This document shows, one piece after another, positions 22,134 through 22,836 of a DNA stretch of 22,836 bases. Within the stretch, counting starts at the first letter, position 1. Each line of letters starts with the position of its first letter. The notes beneath the pieces are model-generated. The model saw nothing but the letters and a program-made list of their open reading frames with translations, was not told the DNA's origin and did no database searches. Source of the stretch: CG-Epi1 sp964634895 (lineage in GTDB: Archaea; Thermoplasmatota; Poseidoniia; MGIII; CG-Epi1); NCBI GenBank assembly GCA_964634895.1, contig CAZWJS010000022.1, positions 1-22,836 on the forward strand, read 5' to 3'. The translations under genes were made by a program, and so were the position numbers.

Positions 22134-22836
22134 TTATTCTTCTAAGTCTTCTTTATTTCTATAGTAAGTTGAAAGAAGAACTGCAGCTCCAACTGCTGCA
22201 ATTAGTGATATGAATCCTAAATAGAATGAAGGATTGCTAGTTGGAGGTTCTACTACCTTAAAAAATGCAGTGGCTTCGTTATTGTCATTATTACTATCTT
22301 CAATATTCCCAGGAGTGTCTACTGAAACTGTAATTGGAATACCAACTTCATCCTTATCATGCTTCCTAGTTGGGTTCCAATCAACTTTCAAAGTATGTTC
22401 CTCCCCATATCCTAAAGATGCGATTTTGTGAGTAGAACCAAGTTGAGCTCCATCAACTAGAAAAGTTACAATAATGTCTGTAGTTGTGACTCCACTTGAA
22501 TCGACGGAGCCTCCCTTATTTCTAATCTCAGCATATATCGTCACTTTCTGTGAATCACCTCTACCAGTAATCCAAGCTCCAGTATGACTAAAAGTTATGT
22601 CTTCATTTTTAATTTCTAAATCGGGTGATGGGACTACTACGTCAAAATTACAACTTGATGTGCTACCTGATGCGGTAACATCCAAAACAATATTGTAAAC
22701 TCCGGGCCTAGCTGTAGATGAAGGAAGTATAGACATTGTTCCATCAGTTGCATGAACTGCCGTAGTTGAGGCATCATTCTGGCCTGTTAACTGCTTTCCG
22801 TTATCAATACCTGGTTTTATATCCCATCCATCTGTA
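22134..22836 (-). CDS. CARDB-domain surface protein, C-terminal part
   Basis: The frame is open to the right edge (in-frame residues TDGWDIKPGIDNGKQLTGQN at the edge), so the gene is partial at its N-terminus; the visible part is 233 residues. An immunoglobulin-like strand-rich region ends in 'PGVYNIVLDV'. A CARDB-type domain follows (about 85-205 of the visible part), with 'SQKVTIYAEIRNKGG', 'DIIVTFLVDGAQLG' and 'NIEDSNNDNNEATAFF', the last being the family's closing signature. A linker and a membrane helix (SFYLGFISLIAAVGAAVLLSTYY) follow, then a short charged cytoplasmic tail (RNKEDLEE). CARDB domains are adhesion modules of archaeal and bacterial surface proteins. The ligand is unknown. 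Confidence 0.85.
   Translation of the reverse strand, partial: TDGWDIKPGIDNGKQLTGQNDASTTAVHATDGTMSILPSSTARPGVYNIVLDVTASGSTSSCNFDVVVPSPDLEIKNEDITFSHTGAWITGRGDSQKVTIYAEIRNKGGSVDSSGVTTTDIIVTFLVDGAQLGSTHKIASLGYGEEHTLKVDWNPTRKHDKDEVGIPITVSVDTPGNIEDSNNDNNEATAFFKVVEPPTSNPSFYLGFISLIAAVGAAVLLSTYYRNKEDLEE

Overview
This window is about one third G+C by eye and is archaeal. Evidence: an A-type ATP synthase gene pair (ahaH followed by the first codons of ahaI), a proteasome-activating nucleotidase (PAN), the bridging factor aMBF1, ribosomal protein L40e, archaeal tRNA m2G10 methyltransferase, RqcH/NEMF, and the S13-S4-S11-Rpo3 cluster. Promoters look archaeal: TATA boxes often lie about 25 bases before the start codon, so many mRNAs are probably leaderless. 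Several large surface proteins with C-terminal anchors, together with the AT-rich streamlined layout, suggest a planktonic euryarchaeon, perhaps marine Thermoplasmatota (Poseidoniales or Marine Group III). That placement is inference, because no rRNA is present.

Layout. 1-1070: end of an ATP synthase operon (minus), tRNA-Ile(GAT) and a hotdog thioesterase. 1243-3907: a TrmB-type regulator, a tiny membrane protein and a P5C dehydrogenase. 4084-8858 (minus): aMBF1, an unrecognised six-helix membrane protein and a giant DUF3068-like surface protein with internal repeats. 8912-10938: PAN coupled to rpiA by a TTGA overlap, then a 49-codon L40e gene on the other strand. 11156-15979: a CNNM/CorB-like protein, facing an RND exporter that follows a cis-prenyltransferase. 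16028-17742: tRNA methyltransferase and a PKD lipoprotein-like or anchored protein. 17872-20174: rps13-rps4-rps11-rpoD. 20242-22836: tRNA-Leu(GAG), rqcH and the 3' part of a CARDB surface protein.

How the genes work together. Protein quality control is represented twice: PAN unfolds substrates for the 20S proteasome, and RqcH acts on stalled 50S subunits. Translation and transcription core genes occupy 17.8-20.3 kb. Envelope functions fill most of the rest: the RND exporter beside a polyprenyl lipid-carrier synthase, and three anchored extracellular proteins.

Gene packing is tight. Four of the five convergent coding pairs overlap or nearly touch at their stop codons, and rqcH ends inside tRNA-Leu. 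No gene-free stretch exceeds 300 bases; the longest is 10939-11155. I saw no mobile element, integrase, CRISPR array or toxin-antitoxin pair. The least explained parts are the surface-protein unit at 4.1-8.3 kb and several compact regulatory arrangements: a symmetric shared TATA box, a hairpin leader on the S13 operon, and a short leader-like ORF before the CNNM gene.
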